Of a DNA stretch of 36,614 nucleotides, positions 1-8,371 are shown one piece after another. The notes under the pieces are model-generated. The model did no database searches and was not told the origin of the DNA. It saw only the letters and a list, made by a program, of their open reading frames with translations. This DNA comes from an uncultured Cellvibrionales bacterium. Its GTDB lineage: Bacteria > Pseudomonadota > Gammaproteobacteria > Pseudomonadales > Dasaniaceae. The stretch lies in contig CAJVZD010000050.1 in the NCBI GenBank assembly GCA_913019905.1, positions 1 to 36,614 on the forward strand, in the 5' to 3' direction. Within the stretch, counting starts at the first letter, position 1. Each line of letters starts with the position of its first letter. The translations under genes and the position numbers were made by a program.

Positions 1-417
1 CGCACACGTTCGCGCAGCTTGACCACCTTCACCGAAGTTCTTTGACTGACCACCGAAGGGACGCTGATAAATTCGACCTTCCTCAGTACGAGAAAACGGC
101 ATCCCCATATGATCGAGCTCATACACGGCTTCCGGACCTACTTTGCACATATATTCAATAGCGTCCTGATCACCAATGTAATCAGATCCTTTTACCGTGT
201 CATACATATGCCAGCGCCAATCATCATTGGGATCGGCCGATGCTATTGCACAAGTGATTCCGCCCTGCGCAGACACTGTATGTGATCGTGTTGGAAAGAC
301 TTTTGTAATTACGGCCGTTTTATAGCCAGACTGAGATAATTGCAGTGCAGCACGCATTCCAGCGCCGCCGCCACCAATAATTACACCGTCAAAAGAGATA
401 GTTCTAATAGTAGTCAT
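1..417 (-). CDS. sdhA: Succinate dehydrogenase flavoprotein subunit, N-terminal part (cut by window edge)
   Basis: The first 139 codons read in frame from an ATG at 417 down to base 1; the rest lies outside the window. SdhA oxidises succinate to fumarate on covalently bound FAD as the catalytic subunit of respiratory complex II, on the cytoplasmic face of the inner membrane. The dinucleotide-binding motif is near the N-terminus (DGVIIGGGGAGMRAA), followed by the motif around the FAD-linking histidine (RSHTVSAQGG) and a GGQ-AARTCA stretch at the cut edge. It starts only 6 bp after sdhD, so sdhC-sdhD-sdhA is one leftward operon; sdhB would be expected beyond the edge. Family assignment is firm; only completeness is unknown. 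Confidence 0.97.
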   Translation of the reverse strand, partial: MTTIRTISFDGVIIGGGGAGMRAALQLSQSGYKTAVITKVFPTRSHTVSAQGGITCAIASADPNDDWRWHMYDTVKGSDYIGDQDAIEYMCKVGPEAVYELDHMGMPFSRTEEGRIYQRPFGGQSKNFGEGGQAARTCA

Positions 418-423
418 TCTTGC

Positions 424-816
424 TTAACCCCACAAAATCTGGATTCCCCAGACAACGTATGTGAACAGAACAATCGCGCTGGCAGCCAGAAACGATAATC
501 GTAAAATATTAGCCTTGGCTCCGAAAAAAGGCCCCAACTTCAAATTCAAAACATAGCTAGTCAAATAGTCGGTTGCAACGCACCAAATACCGATCCATGC
601 ATGCATCGCCAGTGACAATAACGCGGCTAAACTAAAAATTCGCACCCAGGTTTGACTAAAAAGTGACTTCCACTCGGCATACTGGAAATCACCAGAACCA
701 ATTACAACCGTTAGGAAAATCACGTACGCAACCAGAATTACAGCTGTGGTCCGCTGAATAAGCCAATCGGATAAGCCGCTACGACCCAAATTTGTTACTG
801 TGGTTACCATATCCAC
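424..816 (-). CDS. sdhD: Succinate dehydrogenase membrane anchor subunit
   Basis: A 130-residue protein with three predicted membrane helices, the usual size for SdhD. It anchors SdhAB to the inner membrane and shares heme b and the quinone site with SdhC. The first helix begins with the family pattern W-L-I-Q-R-T-T-A, and the second helix region carries H-A-W-I-G-I-W with a following D-Y, where SdhD supplies heme and quinone residues. Its start overlaps the end of sdhC by 13 bp and it ends 6 bp before sdhA, implying translational coupling in the sdhCDA operon. The first residues (MDMVTTVTNLGRSGLSDW) match the length of normal SdhD N-termini. Confidence 0.95.
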   Translation of the reverse strand: MDMVTTVTNLGRSGLSDWLIQRTTAVILVAYVIFLTVVIGSGDFQYAEWKSLFSQTWVRIFSLAALLSLAMHAWIGIWCVATDYLTSYVLNLKLGPFFGAKANILRLSFLAASAIVLFTYVVWGIQILWG

Positions 817-1199
817 ACCCCTACCAGTAAAGTTAATATCGCAGATATAATGAAAACTAATTTAGCGGCAGCAATACCGCCTTCGAGCGTTTCACCAATC
901 CCCATATCCAATATCAAATGCTTTACACCGGCCACCGAGTGATAAATAAGTCCGGCTAAGACTGCGAGAAGGATGAGCTTAAACATTACAGAGCTGGTCA
1001 ACATTTTTACATCATTAAATTGTTGTTCGCTAGCCAGAGACTCGTCTAGCAGATAGATGAGAACAGCCATTCCAGCAACGAGAAATACGCCAGTTATTCG
1101 ATGCAAAATCGAGGCAATTGACGGTATCGTTATAATGGCGCCGAAATCCAAGTTTACAGGTCGTTTATCATTCACGGTTTTATCACACTTGTTAGGCAC
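804..1199 (-). CDS. sdhC: Succinate dehydrogenase cytochrome b556 subunit
   Basis: A 131-residue SdhC with three membrane helices. The N-terminal K-R-P-V-N-L-D motif precedes S-I-A-S-I-L-H-R-I-T-G, the classic SdhC signature with the quinone-site Ser and Arg. H-S-V-A-G-V-K-H-L near residue 87 contains the expected heme b histidine. The start codon is GTG at 1199; an overlapping ATG a few bases upstream hits a stop after three codons, so GTG is the only start that gives the normal N-terminus. It is the first gene of the leftward sdhCDA operon and is divergent from gltA across a 629-bp gap, an arrangement known from many gammaproteobacteria. Confidence 0.95.
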   Translation of the reverse strand: MPNKCDKTVNDKRPVNLDFGAIITIPSIASILHRITGVFLVAGMAVLIYLLDESLASEQQFNDVKMLTSSVMFKLILLAVLAGLIYHSVAGVKHLILDMGIGETLEGGIAAAKLVFIISAILTLLVGVWIW

Positions 1200-1828
1200 T
1201 CATCCAAAAAAAGGGAATCACGCAGTTATTGTTCAAGGAAAGGTATGCACTTTACATCAGTCTATCTCGGGAATCATATACAGACTTATTAAGAAAAAAC
1301 CCAAGCCAGTAAATGACTTACCTCACCTTCCAAGTCGCGCAGAATTATAGGCACTTCGACCCATAAATACAATATTGAATAGACGCCTATACAGATTTTA
1401 CCGCAATTCCCAAGCTAGTTTGGTCGCTAATTGGACGAAAAGCGCCTATATCTTCTCCATTAGTAAACTCTATATTGAAACACGTTCTCTATGCGACATA
1501 TTATAAAGTTCATCTAATTTATTATGGGCCTGCTGCCACTCGAACTCGGCATATGCGAAATGCACCCGCATGGCGCAACGAAAACTATACAAGTACGTTA
1601 GATATGCAACTGAAATCTGTGTTATATCAAACACTTCCTTATCACGAACCAATAACAAAATTCGATCGAGAAACACACAATAAGTTGATCTTGAACATGA
1701 ATCTACCATTGACAAAAATGGCCAAAACTCTATAGTAGTGGACCCGTCTCAATTGTCAAAATCACGAAATACGCGATGATAGTTATAGCATTGAGCATTT
1801 GAAAAGATAGACGAGTTAGGAGTTATGC
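1200..1828. other. Divergent sdhC/gltA intergenic region
   Basis: This 629-bp AT-rich gap separates the leftward sdh operon from rightward gltA. Short open frames of about 80 codons exist on both strands around 1470-1735, but they have no Shine-Dalgarno, resemble nothing I know and overlap the gltA promoter, so I treat the region as regulatory. Only the gltA promoter could be pinned to specific bases; I did not find a convincing sdhC promoter. Confidence 0.6.
1709..1736 (+). promoter_or_regulatory. Sigma-70 type promoter of gltA
   Basis: A perfect -35 hexamer TTGACA at 1709-1714 is followed, after 16 bp, by TATAGT at 1731-1736, five of six matches to the -10 consensus. Transcription from here would leave an untranslated leader of roughly 85 nt before gltA. 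No other gene starts between it and gltA. Confidence 0.7.
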
Positions 1829-3118
1829 ATGTCTGATAAGAAAGCGACACTGGGTCTTGAAGGTAAAGAAGCCATAGATCTCCCTATATATTCAGGAACT
1901 TTGGGTCCCGATGTAGTTGATGTAGGCGCCTTAACTGCGCAAGGCTTGTTCACCTACGACCCTGGATTTGTTTCCACGGCTTCCTGTGAGTCTAAAATCA
2001 CTTTTATTGACGGTGGCAAGGGAATATTGTTGCACGCTGGCTACCCAATCGATCAATTAGCTGAGAAGTCGGACTTTTTGGAAGTCTGCTGGCTACTTTG
2101 GAACGGCGAATTGCCCGCAGAGGAAGAAAAAGAAGCCTTTGTTCAGCGAGTGACCAAACACACGATGGTTCACGACCAGATGAACAACTTCTTCCAAGGA
2201 TTTCGTCGCGACGCACATCCGATGGCTATTATGTGTGGCGTGGTTGGTGCTCTGTCTGCGTTCTACCACGACTCTCTGGATATCACCAATGAAAAAGCTC
2301 GCGACATATCAGCTGTTCGCCTTATCGCAAAAATGCCCACCCTAGCAGCAATGGCTTACAAGTACTCCATCGGCGAACCATTTGTTTATCCAAGAAACGA
2401 ATTAGGTTACGCAGAAAATTTCCTACACATGATGTTCAGTACCCCCTGCGAGGATTACAAAGTTAGTCCAACTCTTGCAAAAGCAATGGATACCATCTTT
2501 CTCTTACATGCCGATCACGAACAAAATGCCTCGACCTCTACAGTACGTTTAGCTGGGTCGACAGGATCCAATCCGTTTGGATGTATTTCGGCGGGCATTA
2601 CTGCACTGTGGGGTCCATCCCATGGAGGAGCCAATGAAGCTGTCTTGGATATGCTTGCTGAAATTGGTGACGTTTCAAGAATCGACGAATTTGTTGCAAA
2701 AGCGAAGGATAAAAATGACCCCTTCCGGTTAATGGGCTTTGGCCATCGCGTTTACAAAAACTTCGACCCCAGAGCGAAAGTCATGAAAGAAAAAGCCGAT
2801 GAAGTTCTCGGTGAATTAGGGCTTACCAATGACCCTCTTCTCGCTATTGCCAAACGGCTTGAACAAATCGCGCTCGAAGACGAGTATTTCATAGAGAAAA
2901 AACTCTATCCAAATGTCGATTTTTATTCTGGTATTATCCTGAAAGCGATGGGTATTCCGACCAGCATGTTCACAGTCATTTTTGCTGTCGGTCGCACGCC
3001 GGGCTGGATAGCTCACTGGAACGAAATGATAAGCAACCCCTATAAAATCGGTCGCCCAAGACAACTTTATACAGGACCAACACAACGGGACTTTCCATCT
3101 TCGGAAGATCAAGGGTAG
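1829..3118 (+). CDS. gltA: Citrate synthase (type II, hexameric class)
   Basis: A 429-residue citrate synthase that condenses oxaloacetate and acetyl-CoA in the first TCA-cycle step. Length and sequence fit the Gram-negative type II enzyme. Visible active-site blocks are D-H-E-Q-N-A-S-T-S-T, G-P-S-H-G-G-A-N-E-A, G-F-G-H-R-V-Y-K and the catalytic-Asp block V-D-F-Y-S-G, ending with the typical N-P-Y-K-I-G-R-P-R-Q-L-Y. The start is fixed by GGAG at 1819-1822, 6 nt before the ATG; an ATG at 1825 is out of frame and stops after three codons. It stands alone between its promoter and a strong terminator, divergent from sdhCDA. Confidence 0.98.
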   Translation: MSDKKATLGLEGKEAIDLPIYSGTLGPDVVDVGALTAQGLFTYDPGFVSTASCESKITFIDGGKGILLHAGYPIDQLAEKSDFLEVCWLLWNGELPAEEEKEAFVQRVTKHTMVHDQMNNFFQGFRRDAHPMAIMCGVVGALSAFYHDSLDITNEKARDISAVRLIAKMPTLAAMAYKYSIGEPFVYPRNELGYAENFLHMMFSTPCEDYKVSPTLAKAMDTIFLLHADHEQNASTSTVRLAGSTGSNPFGCISAGITALWGPSHGGANEAVLDMLAEIGDVSRIDEFVAKAKDKNDPFRLMGFGHRVYKNFDPRAKVMKEKADEVLGELGLTNDPLLAIAKRLEQIALEDEYFIEKKLYPNVDFYSGIILKAMGIPTSMFTVIFAVGRTPGWIAHWNEMISNPYKIGRPRQLYTGPTQRDFPSSEDQG

Positions 3119-3135
3119 TTAAAAACCTAGAAGAG

Positions 3136-3160
3136 ACCGCGCATTGCGCGGTTTTTTTTT
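3136..3160 (+). terminator. Rho-independent terminator of gltA
   Basis: A perfect 7-bp GC-rich stem (ACCGCGC / GCGCGGT) with a three-base ATT loop is followed directly by a run of nine T. It lies 18 bp after the gltA stop codon, the ideal position for ending the gltA transcript. Confidence 0.93.
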
Positions 3161-3232
3161 GTCCGCTAACGCAATTTAGTCATAACGCTTGCGATTATTA
3201 ATAAATGCGAGCTCCTTCCAGGAGGAATTCTA

Positions 3233-3619
3233 ATGAAACGACGCTCACTCCAAACCATGTTTTTCTTAAGTTTTTCTCTCTTTAGCGCTATAAAAGCCTC
3301 AGCCTTTGGAGTAAGCAACATTGAAATACAGTCAGATTTGGGCGACCCGCTAAAGGCTACAGTTAAAATACTATATCGCGAAGATTTAAGTGCAGATCAA
3401 ATTCATGTCAAACATGCAGATATTTCTGTTTATAAACAGCAAGGCGTCGAATATAACGCGAACTACAATTCTTTACGCTTTATTATTGAAAGAGACGCAA
3501 TAATCATAAAGACCACCCGACCTATCAAAGAGCCATATATGAATTTTATACTTGAGTTCACCTGGCCCGATGGACGTTTCTACAAAACTTTTGAAGTATT
3601 TCTGGACCCTGCCCAATAA
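3233..3619 (+). CDS. Stand-alone FimV N-terminal-domain-like secreted protein
   Basis: A 128-residue protein with a signal peptide (MKRRSLQTMFFLSFSLFSA, probable cleavage near A-S-A-F). The mature part reads like the periplasmic N-terminal domain of FimV/HubP polar landmark proteins: G-V-S-N-I-E-I-Q-S-D-L-G-D-P-L-K-A near the start, then S-L-R-F, P-I-K-E-P-Y-M-N-F, W-P-D-G-R, and F-L-D-P at the very end. FimV itself is far larger, with a LysM motif, a membrane helix and a cytoplasmic tail; all are absent here, and the gene stops exactly at the end of the domain. GGAGG at 3221-3225, 7 nt before the ATG, fixes the start and suggests strong translation. The FimV relation is from remembered family patterns; the function is unknown. 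Confidence 0.72.
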   Translation: MKRRSLQTMFFLSFSLFSAIKASAFGVSNIEIQSDLGDPLKATVKILYREDLSADQIHVKHADISVYKQQGVEYNANYNSLRFIIERDAIIIKTTRPIKEPYMNFILEFTWPDGRFYKTFEVFLDPAQ

Positions 3620-3845
3620 ATCGCCTCGTGAAAATAATAAAGATTGTTAGGCGAGCATTTGATTGGTAATAATTCCCAGTGACGATTCGCACAGCAAATA
3701 ATCCCGGTGTAACCCAAAAGATCAAATACACTAGTACTACATGGTCAAGGCAGGACTCGACCAAGCCTTAAACACCTACACACATCAAACACCAAGAAAA
3801 GCACGATAAACTCAAACGACTGAAAATTCACATAGGACAAATATA

Positions 3846-4634
3846 ATGGGTAGACTGGAAGGGAAAATTGCTATTGTTACTGGCGCCGGAAGCGGCATAG
3901 GCAGAGCTAGCGCTGCGCTGTTCGCCGCAGAGGGCGCAAAAGTTGTTGCGGTAGATTTATCGACCGACGGCCTGCAGGAAACGGCTGAAATAATCGAAAA
4001 AGCAGGTAACACATGTCAAACCATTAGTGCCGACATAAGTAGTGCGGATGCCGTGGAAGAGATGGTATCAAGCACAGTATCGAGCCTGGGTGGGCTGGAT
4101 ATCGTCTATGCAAATGCCGGTATTTCAGGTGGCGCAGTCCCCCTCCTGGAACAAGACGTCGATTTATGGCAAAAGGTGTTGGCGGTTAATCTCATCGGTC
4201 CTTTTCTCGCCATCAAATATGCGACACCCCATATGCTGAAACAAGGCAAAGGGTCTATTATTTGTACCGCTTCCGTAGCGGGATTAAGGGCCAATGCAGG
4301 AGGTGCCGCCTATAGTGCAAGCAAAGCTGGCGTTATTAGCCTCGTTCAAAACGCGGCGAACCAATTCTTCGGCTCAGGCATTCGTTTTAATGCAATATGC
4401 CCCGGCTTAATTGAAACAGGCATGACTCAACCCATATTTGACGGAGCGAGAAGCCGAGGAAGAGAAGATCGGATTGGACAACTTAATCCCACCGGACGCT
4501 ATGGCAATCCGATCGAAATCGCCAATGCCGCTTTGTTTTTGGCTAGCGATGAAGCGTCATATGTCAATGGCCAGGCATTGCCTGTAGACGGAGGTCTATC
4601 CAGCACACTGCCGTTCGTCCCCAAAAAGCCATAG
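3846..4634 (+). CDS. SDR family NAD(P)-dependent oxidoreductase
   Basis: A 262-residue classical short-chain dehydrogenase, normal length for the family. It has the Rossmann motif T-G-A-G-S-G-I-G near residue 12, N-A-G near residue 90, catalytic Ser143, and the Y-S-A-S-K motif with Tyr156 and Lys160. The C-terminal D-G-G-L motif is typical of FabG-like members. Asp at the end of the second strand (V-V-A-V-D-L) favours NAD(H) over NADP(H); this is an inference from the fold. The substrate cannot be read from the sequence. It stands alone: the nearest same-strand gene is more than 370 bp downstream, past a hairpin. Confidence 0.9.
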   Translation: MGRLEGKIAIVTGAGSGIGRASAALFAAEGAKVVAVDLSTDGLQETAEIIEKAGNTCQTISADISSADAVEEMVSSTVSSLGGLDIVYANAGISGGAVPLLEQDVDLWQKVLAVNLIGPFLAIKYATPHMLKQGKGSIICTASVAGLRANAGGAAYSASKAGVISLVQNAANQFFGSGIRFNAICPGLIETGMTQPIFDGARSRGREDRIGQLNPTGRYGNPIEIANAALFLASDEASYVNGQALPVDGGLSSTLPFVPKKP

Positions 4635-4686
4635 AGTGGAGGTACAAACCACGCCCGTATTTCTAGCTGATCTGAAAGAAAAAGGC

Positions 4687-4719
4687 TTATTGAGATCGTT
4701 TTCTCAACGATCTCAATAA
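4687..4719. terminator. Perfect 14-bp hairpin, likely terminator after the SDR gene
   Basis: The arms at 4687-4700 and 4706-4719 are perfect inverted copies (14 bp) around the 5-base loop TTCTC. It begins 53 bp after the SDR stop codon. The right side has only a weak T content, while the complementary strand continues into a T-rich run, so it may work better for leftward transcripts or act as an mRNA 3'-end stabiliser. Confidence 0.6.
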
Positions 4720-5010
4720 AATTTAAAAACGTCATCGTTTCTACCGGCGAATAAACTCAATTCTAGCCAGATATGCTAAATGACCAACACAAAAACACTG
4801 GGCATCTTCTAAATGATGACCCAATAGACCACATCGATGACACCGCTGACAAATAAGAAGCTATGTTTTAGCACCATCGCTTTTTTGACGCTAAGAAACT
4901 CGCCACAAAAACTCTCTCAGACCTGTTAAAATCAATAGAAAAAGACGTAAAATAAATCATTGCTAGTTAATCTTTAAGCTTAAGCAATGGCTAACATCGA
5001 AGGGTTTATT

Positions 5011-5301
5011 ATGATTTATAGTAACGTACTACTCACTGTTAACGATGACTCTGATATAGACACGGTTCACGACTTGCTCATTGAACAAGCCCGACACTCC
5101 CACGATGAGCCTGGCTGCAGCCGGTTTGAAGTCTACCACTCAAACGCTGAACCTCGCTTCTTTTTGCTTGTTGAACAATGGGCATGCCAGGATGATTTAG
5201 ACCGACATCGTGAAGCGGAAGCATTCATAGAAATTTACATACCCAAAGTACTACCTCTCGTCACGCGAATACCCCATCCATCAAACCGAATTTGGCCCTA
5301 A
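5011..5301 (+). CDS. Antibiotic biosynthesis monooxygenase (ABM/YgiN-like) family protein
   Basis: A 96-residue protein with the ferredoxin-like ABM fold pattern: an N-terminal beta strand, helix, then E-P-G-C-S-R-F-E-V-Y, F-F-L-L-V-E-Q-W and a D-R-H-R-E-A-E-A-F helix. Members act as small cofactor-free monooxygenases (quinol oxidation) or as heme or catabolic accessory proteins; the substrate here is unknown. I start it at ATG 5011, because GAAGGG at 4999-5004 sits 6 nt upstream; an in-frame ATG at 4987 would add eight residues but has no Shine-Dalgarno. It has no operon partner: a hairpin lies upstream and a convergent gene downstream. Confidence 0.82.
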   Translation: MIYSNVLLTVNDDSDIDTVHDLLIEQARHSHDEPGCSRFEVYHSNAEPRFFLLVEQWACQDDLDRHREAEAFIEIYIPKVLPLVTRIPHPSNRIWP

Positions 5302-5422
5302 AATAGCCAGAGATAAATCCTTTTTAGTAAAAATCAGCGCCATTTCCGCAAAGGGTAAACCAAGGGAAGAGTATGTGATTTTAAATGACAATGGTGGTTC
5401 GCGTTATTAAAGTTCGCTGTCG

Positions 5423-6361
5423 CTATTTATTGAGAAAATTCAAAGCGAGTCCTTGCGTTTCCCATTCTAACGAAACCAGTTTCCCAGTGCTAGACAGGCA
5501 CACGTAAGCAGTTCTAAGGTCTTTCCCACCAAAACAAATATTAGTGGTTAGAACGTCAGGAAAGGATATCTGTTTTGTGTTGCCTTGTGGCGATATGATC
5601 GTAATGCCTCCATTCATCAACGTGGCAACGCAAATGTTTCCTTCGGCATCAACGGCCAAGCTGTCAAACATATTAATAGTGTTATCTTTATCTTCAAGTC
5701 CACACAACAAGCGACCGGGAAATGCACCTGGCGTCCGAGCTATTTTCCCGGCCCCCTCTAAATCAAAAGCCCATAATCGTCCGGTAATTGTTTCTGCGAC
5801 ATAAAGAGTCTGTTCGTCCGGAGACAAACCAATGCCATTAGGGCTGTCCAGAGGAAATACAACTTCCTTGATCATAGAACCATCATTAGCGGCGTAGTAT
5901 ACACCACCTCTGTCCCTGCTTCGCACTCGTGTCTTGCCGTGATCACTAAAATAAAATCCTCCGTCTCGATCAAAAACCAAGTCATTGGGACCACGCAAAG
6001 GATTGCCGTCGCATTCGGTATATAAGGTTTCAATAGCTCCCGTTTTTAAATCAACGGCTTCGATGCGACCGCCAGAGTAGTTTTCTGGTTCGTGGCCAGG
6101 GAAGAGCAACCCATTTGATTCGCCCCACTCAAATCCGCCATTATTGCAAATATAGACTCTTCCATCGGGTCCCATTGCCGCACCATTCGGACCACCGCCC
6201 AGAACAGCAATGACAGTCACGCGGCCGCTTTCAGAAACCCGACTTAAGGTACCGCGTTCTATCTCAACCAAAAGTATGGAACCGTCATCCATTGCTATCG
6301 GTCCTTCCGGAAATCTTAATCCCGAGGCCACTTCTTTGAATTCGAGCATACTTATTTCCAT
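5423..6361 (-). CDS. SMP-30/gluconolactonase/LRE-like beta-propeller protein
   Basis: A 312-residue protein of the SMP-30/gluconolactonase six-bladed propeller family, whose members hydrolyse sugar or other lactones with one divalent metal. Typical blocks are R-F-P-E-G-P near the N-terminus (metal-binding Glu), G-G-P-N-G, L-R-G-P-N-D-L-V-F-D, D-S-P-N-G-I-G-L-S-P-D and D-S-L-A-V-D-A-E-G-N (second metal-binding acid). Blades repeat a D-G-x-hydrophobic-Y pattern. There is no signal peptide, so it is cytoplasmic. The start could also be the in-frame ATG at 6349; neither has a strong Shine-Dalgarno. It is convergent with the ABM gene and has no clear partner. The substrate is unknown. Confidence 0.88.
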   Translation of the reverse strand: MEISMLEFKEVASGLRFPEGPIAMDDGSILLVEIERGTLSRVSESGRVTVIAVLGGGPNGAAMGPDGRVYICNNGGFEWGESNGLLFPGHEPENYSGGRIEAVDLKTGAIETLYTECDGNPLRGPNDLVFDRDGGFYFSDHGKTRVRSRDRGGVYYAANDGSMIKEVVFPLDSPNGIGLSPDEQTLYVAETITGRLWAFDLEGAGKIARTPGAFPGRLLCGLEDKDNTINMFDSLAVDAEGNICVATLMNGGITIISPQGNTKQISFPDVLTTNICFGGKDLRTAYVCLSSTGKLVSLEWETQGLALNFLNK

Positions 6362-6616
6362 TATATTGATTGAGTATTGTCACTTGGCGCTTGGTAACGG
6401 AGAATCTCCCGGCAAACCAGTGCTAAATGAAGTCCATTATTCATAAGCTTACGTCCGCGTTCCGGAAATGAGCACCTATTTACCAAATAATTGCGAGTAA
6501 GATATCACAATATAGCCAATGCTATTTAAAATCTCTTGGATACGCCCAAAAAAACTAGGATGATATTTGATAATTTTGGTATTCTAAAAAGGCGCAACAT
6601 ATAAGCGTGAACCGAA

Positions 6617-7168
6617 ATGTCAGTTCAAAATTTGAGCACACATTATATGAGCATCGGATGCATAAAATTAAACCGAATAAAGGCGATTCAAGGAATCTTT
6701 CTTATGTTCCTATTGGTTGTCTTATTCTCCTGTGGAGGAGGTGGAGGTAGTTCTGGGGGGAGTAATGCCCCAACCATTAAGAAAACCAACTTATCGTTGT
6801 CGTGGAATTTTCCAACTGAAAGAGAAAACCAACAACCATTGTCGCCAGAGGATATTCAAGGTTGTGTCATCGTCTATTTACGCGGTTCCGATCTGCAAGG
6901 CCAACCGACGGTTTTTCCAGGCCACATTAACTCCCTGGAAGATTTTACAGACAAAAATTCTCAGATCGGACACTTTATTTCGGGTGCTGAAATTCCTGAA
7001 ATAATCAGTGAAGGCTCTGTTAATGCAATTTTAATCTTATCTTCAGAAATTTCAAATTATACTTTCCTAGACGTTGACCCGGACACCTATTATTTTTCAG
7101 TGAGCTGCTCAGACTGGGACGATCTTTACAGCGAACTTTCGACGACTGTTTCAGTAAATGTTCCCTAG
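6617..7168 (+). CDS. Putative lipoprotein with FN3-like domain
   Basis: Up to 183 residues. A positively charged N-region (K-L-N-R-I-K) is followed by a hydrophobic helix and the lipobox L-F-S-C with Cys39 (from the first ATG), then a G-G-G-G-G-S-S-G-G linker, so it should be an outer-membrane-directed lipoprotein. The mature part looks like one fibronectin type III-like beta sandwich: L-S-L-S-W-N-F-P-T near its start and D-P-D-T-Y-Y-F-S-V-S-C-S-D near its end, patterns of FN3 domains in gammaproteobacterial surface proteins. The true start may be ATG 6647, giving a more normal signal length. There is no enzyme motif and no operon partner; function unknown. Confidence 0.72.
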   Translation: MSVQNLSTHYMSIGCIKLNRIKAIQGIFLMFLLVVLFSCGGGGGSSGGSNAPTIKKTNLSLSWNFPTERENQQPLSPEDIQGCVIVYLRGSDLQGQPTVFPGHINSLEDFTDKNSQIGHFISGAEIPEIISEGSVNAILILSSEISNYTFLDVDPDTYYFSVSCSDWDDLYSELSTTVSVNVP

Positions 7169-7353
7169 CTCTTTGGCTTTCTCACGTTCACGCGATGTTT
7201 ATTTTCATAATGGACGCTTCTTTTTCTATTGAGAAGAACACAACTTGTGTTACATTTTTCCGCACAGGAATTCAATGTGGTAGTGGCAAAAAAAACGTTA
7301 CCGCTCTCTCGCTTTGAACAGCAACTCTCATATCGCCTACGGCAGGTAATAAA

Positions 7354-8151
7354 ATGATCACTCATGCAAATTGTTGGAACGATGAAAATAACTATAACTT
7401 TCAGGCCATTGTTGACGATCTGGTAAAATACCTGCGGCTCAAAGCACTTCCTGTGGGCATGAAACGATTTAAGTCTGTTGAAGAAATGGAAGCGATACGC
7501 AATATAAAACGCCCAGACCCACTGGAGAAACTTAACACAGACCAAATTGTCGGACAGTCACGCTGGATTGGTTACACTATCGGCGTCACGATGGAGAACT
7601 TAATGGGAGCGCAATGCGGTGCCGTTGTCGGTCTTCATCCACGAGACGAAGAATTCTTAAGCGGAAATCAGTTTAACGGTGTCTGGTACAGTTCTTTAAA
7701 AGACAGCGCCAAACATCAAGCAGAAATGGATTGTGCCAGCGATGGAAACTACAAAGCTCTGGCCGTCTCTCCGCTAACATCAGAACGGTTGGGCAATCCT
7801 GATATTTGTCTTATTTACGCAACTCCAGGCCAAATGATCACCTTGATAAACGGGTTGCAGTGGTCCGGTTACAAGAAGCTTGAATTTAGCTGTGTGGGCG
7901 AAAGCGCTTGCGCCGATTCATGGGGAAGAGCATTAAAGACCGGCGAACCATCACTATCAATACCCTGTTATGCCGAAAGAAAATTTGGCGGTGTTTTAGA
8001 TGACGAATTGTTACTCGCAATTCCGCCGAGCTTTTTACCGAAAGCATTAGAGGGATTAAAAGCATTAAGCGCAAATGGCTTGCGTTATCCTATTCCTAAT
8101 CACGGACTTAACATGTCTCCGATTGCCTCAATGAAACAAAGCTACGGATAA
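7354..8151 (+). CDS. DUF169 family protein
   Basis: A 265-residue protein resembling the DUF169 family: an early L-P-V-G-M-K-R-F block, a mid-protein region on use of a conserved pocket (P-D-I-C-L-I-Y-A-T-P-G-Q-M), the cysteine-containing motif C-V-G-E-S-A-C-A-D-S and a final I-P-C-Y-A-E-R-K-F-G. It has several cysteines (about seven), some of which could bind a metal or cluster, but no proven reaction is known to me for the family. There is no signal peptide or membrane segment, so it is cytoplasmic. AGG about 8 nt upstream supports the start. It stands alone between the lipoprotein gene and the c-di-GMP gene. Confidence 0.78.
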   Translation: MITHANCWNDENNYNFQAIVDDLVKYLRLKALPVGMKRFKSVEEMEAIRNIKRPDPLEKLNTDQIVGQSRWIGYTIGVTMENLMGAQCGAVVGLHPRDEEFLSGNQFNGVWYSSLKDSAKHQAEMDCASDGNYKALAVSPLTSERLGNPDICLIYATPGQMITLINGLQWSGYKKLEFSCVGESACADSWGRALKTGEPSLSIPCYAERKFGGVLDDELLLAIPPSFLPKALEGLKALSANGLRYPIPNHGLNMSPIASMKQSYG

Positions 8152-8371
8152 CTACAAAGCTGCTACTAATAAACAGGAAGCGGCAACCGACTTCATCACC
8201 TATTTCCAACGAGTCCTTAAATCGGCTATATCTAGTGTTATTTAGAGTGCTATGCTATAAAATTTACACTTTATTTAACTGGCGAAAAAATCGGATAATC
8301 GTTTCCAAACAACAGCAAGTCGTCATTTGACGCCGATCTTCTCGTTCGACAAGCAATTTCTAAATAATCGT

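Noticed and set aside
1475..1735. Open frames of about 80-86 codons on both strands in the sdhC/gltA gap
   Set aside because: They have no Shine-Dalgarno or recognisable protein pattern and overlap the gltA promoter.
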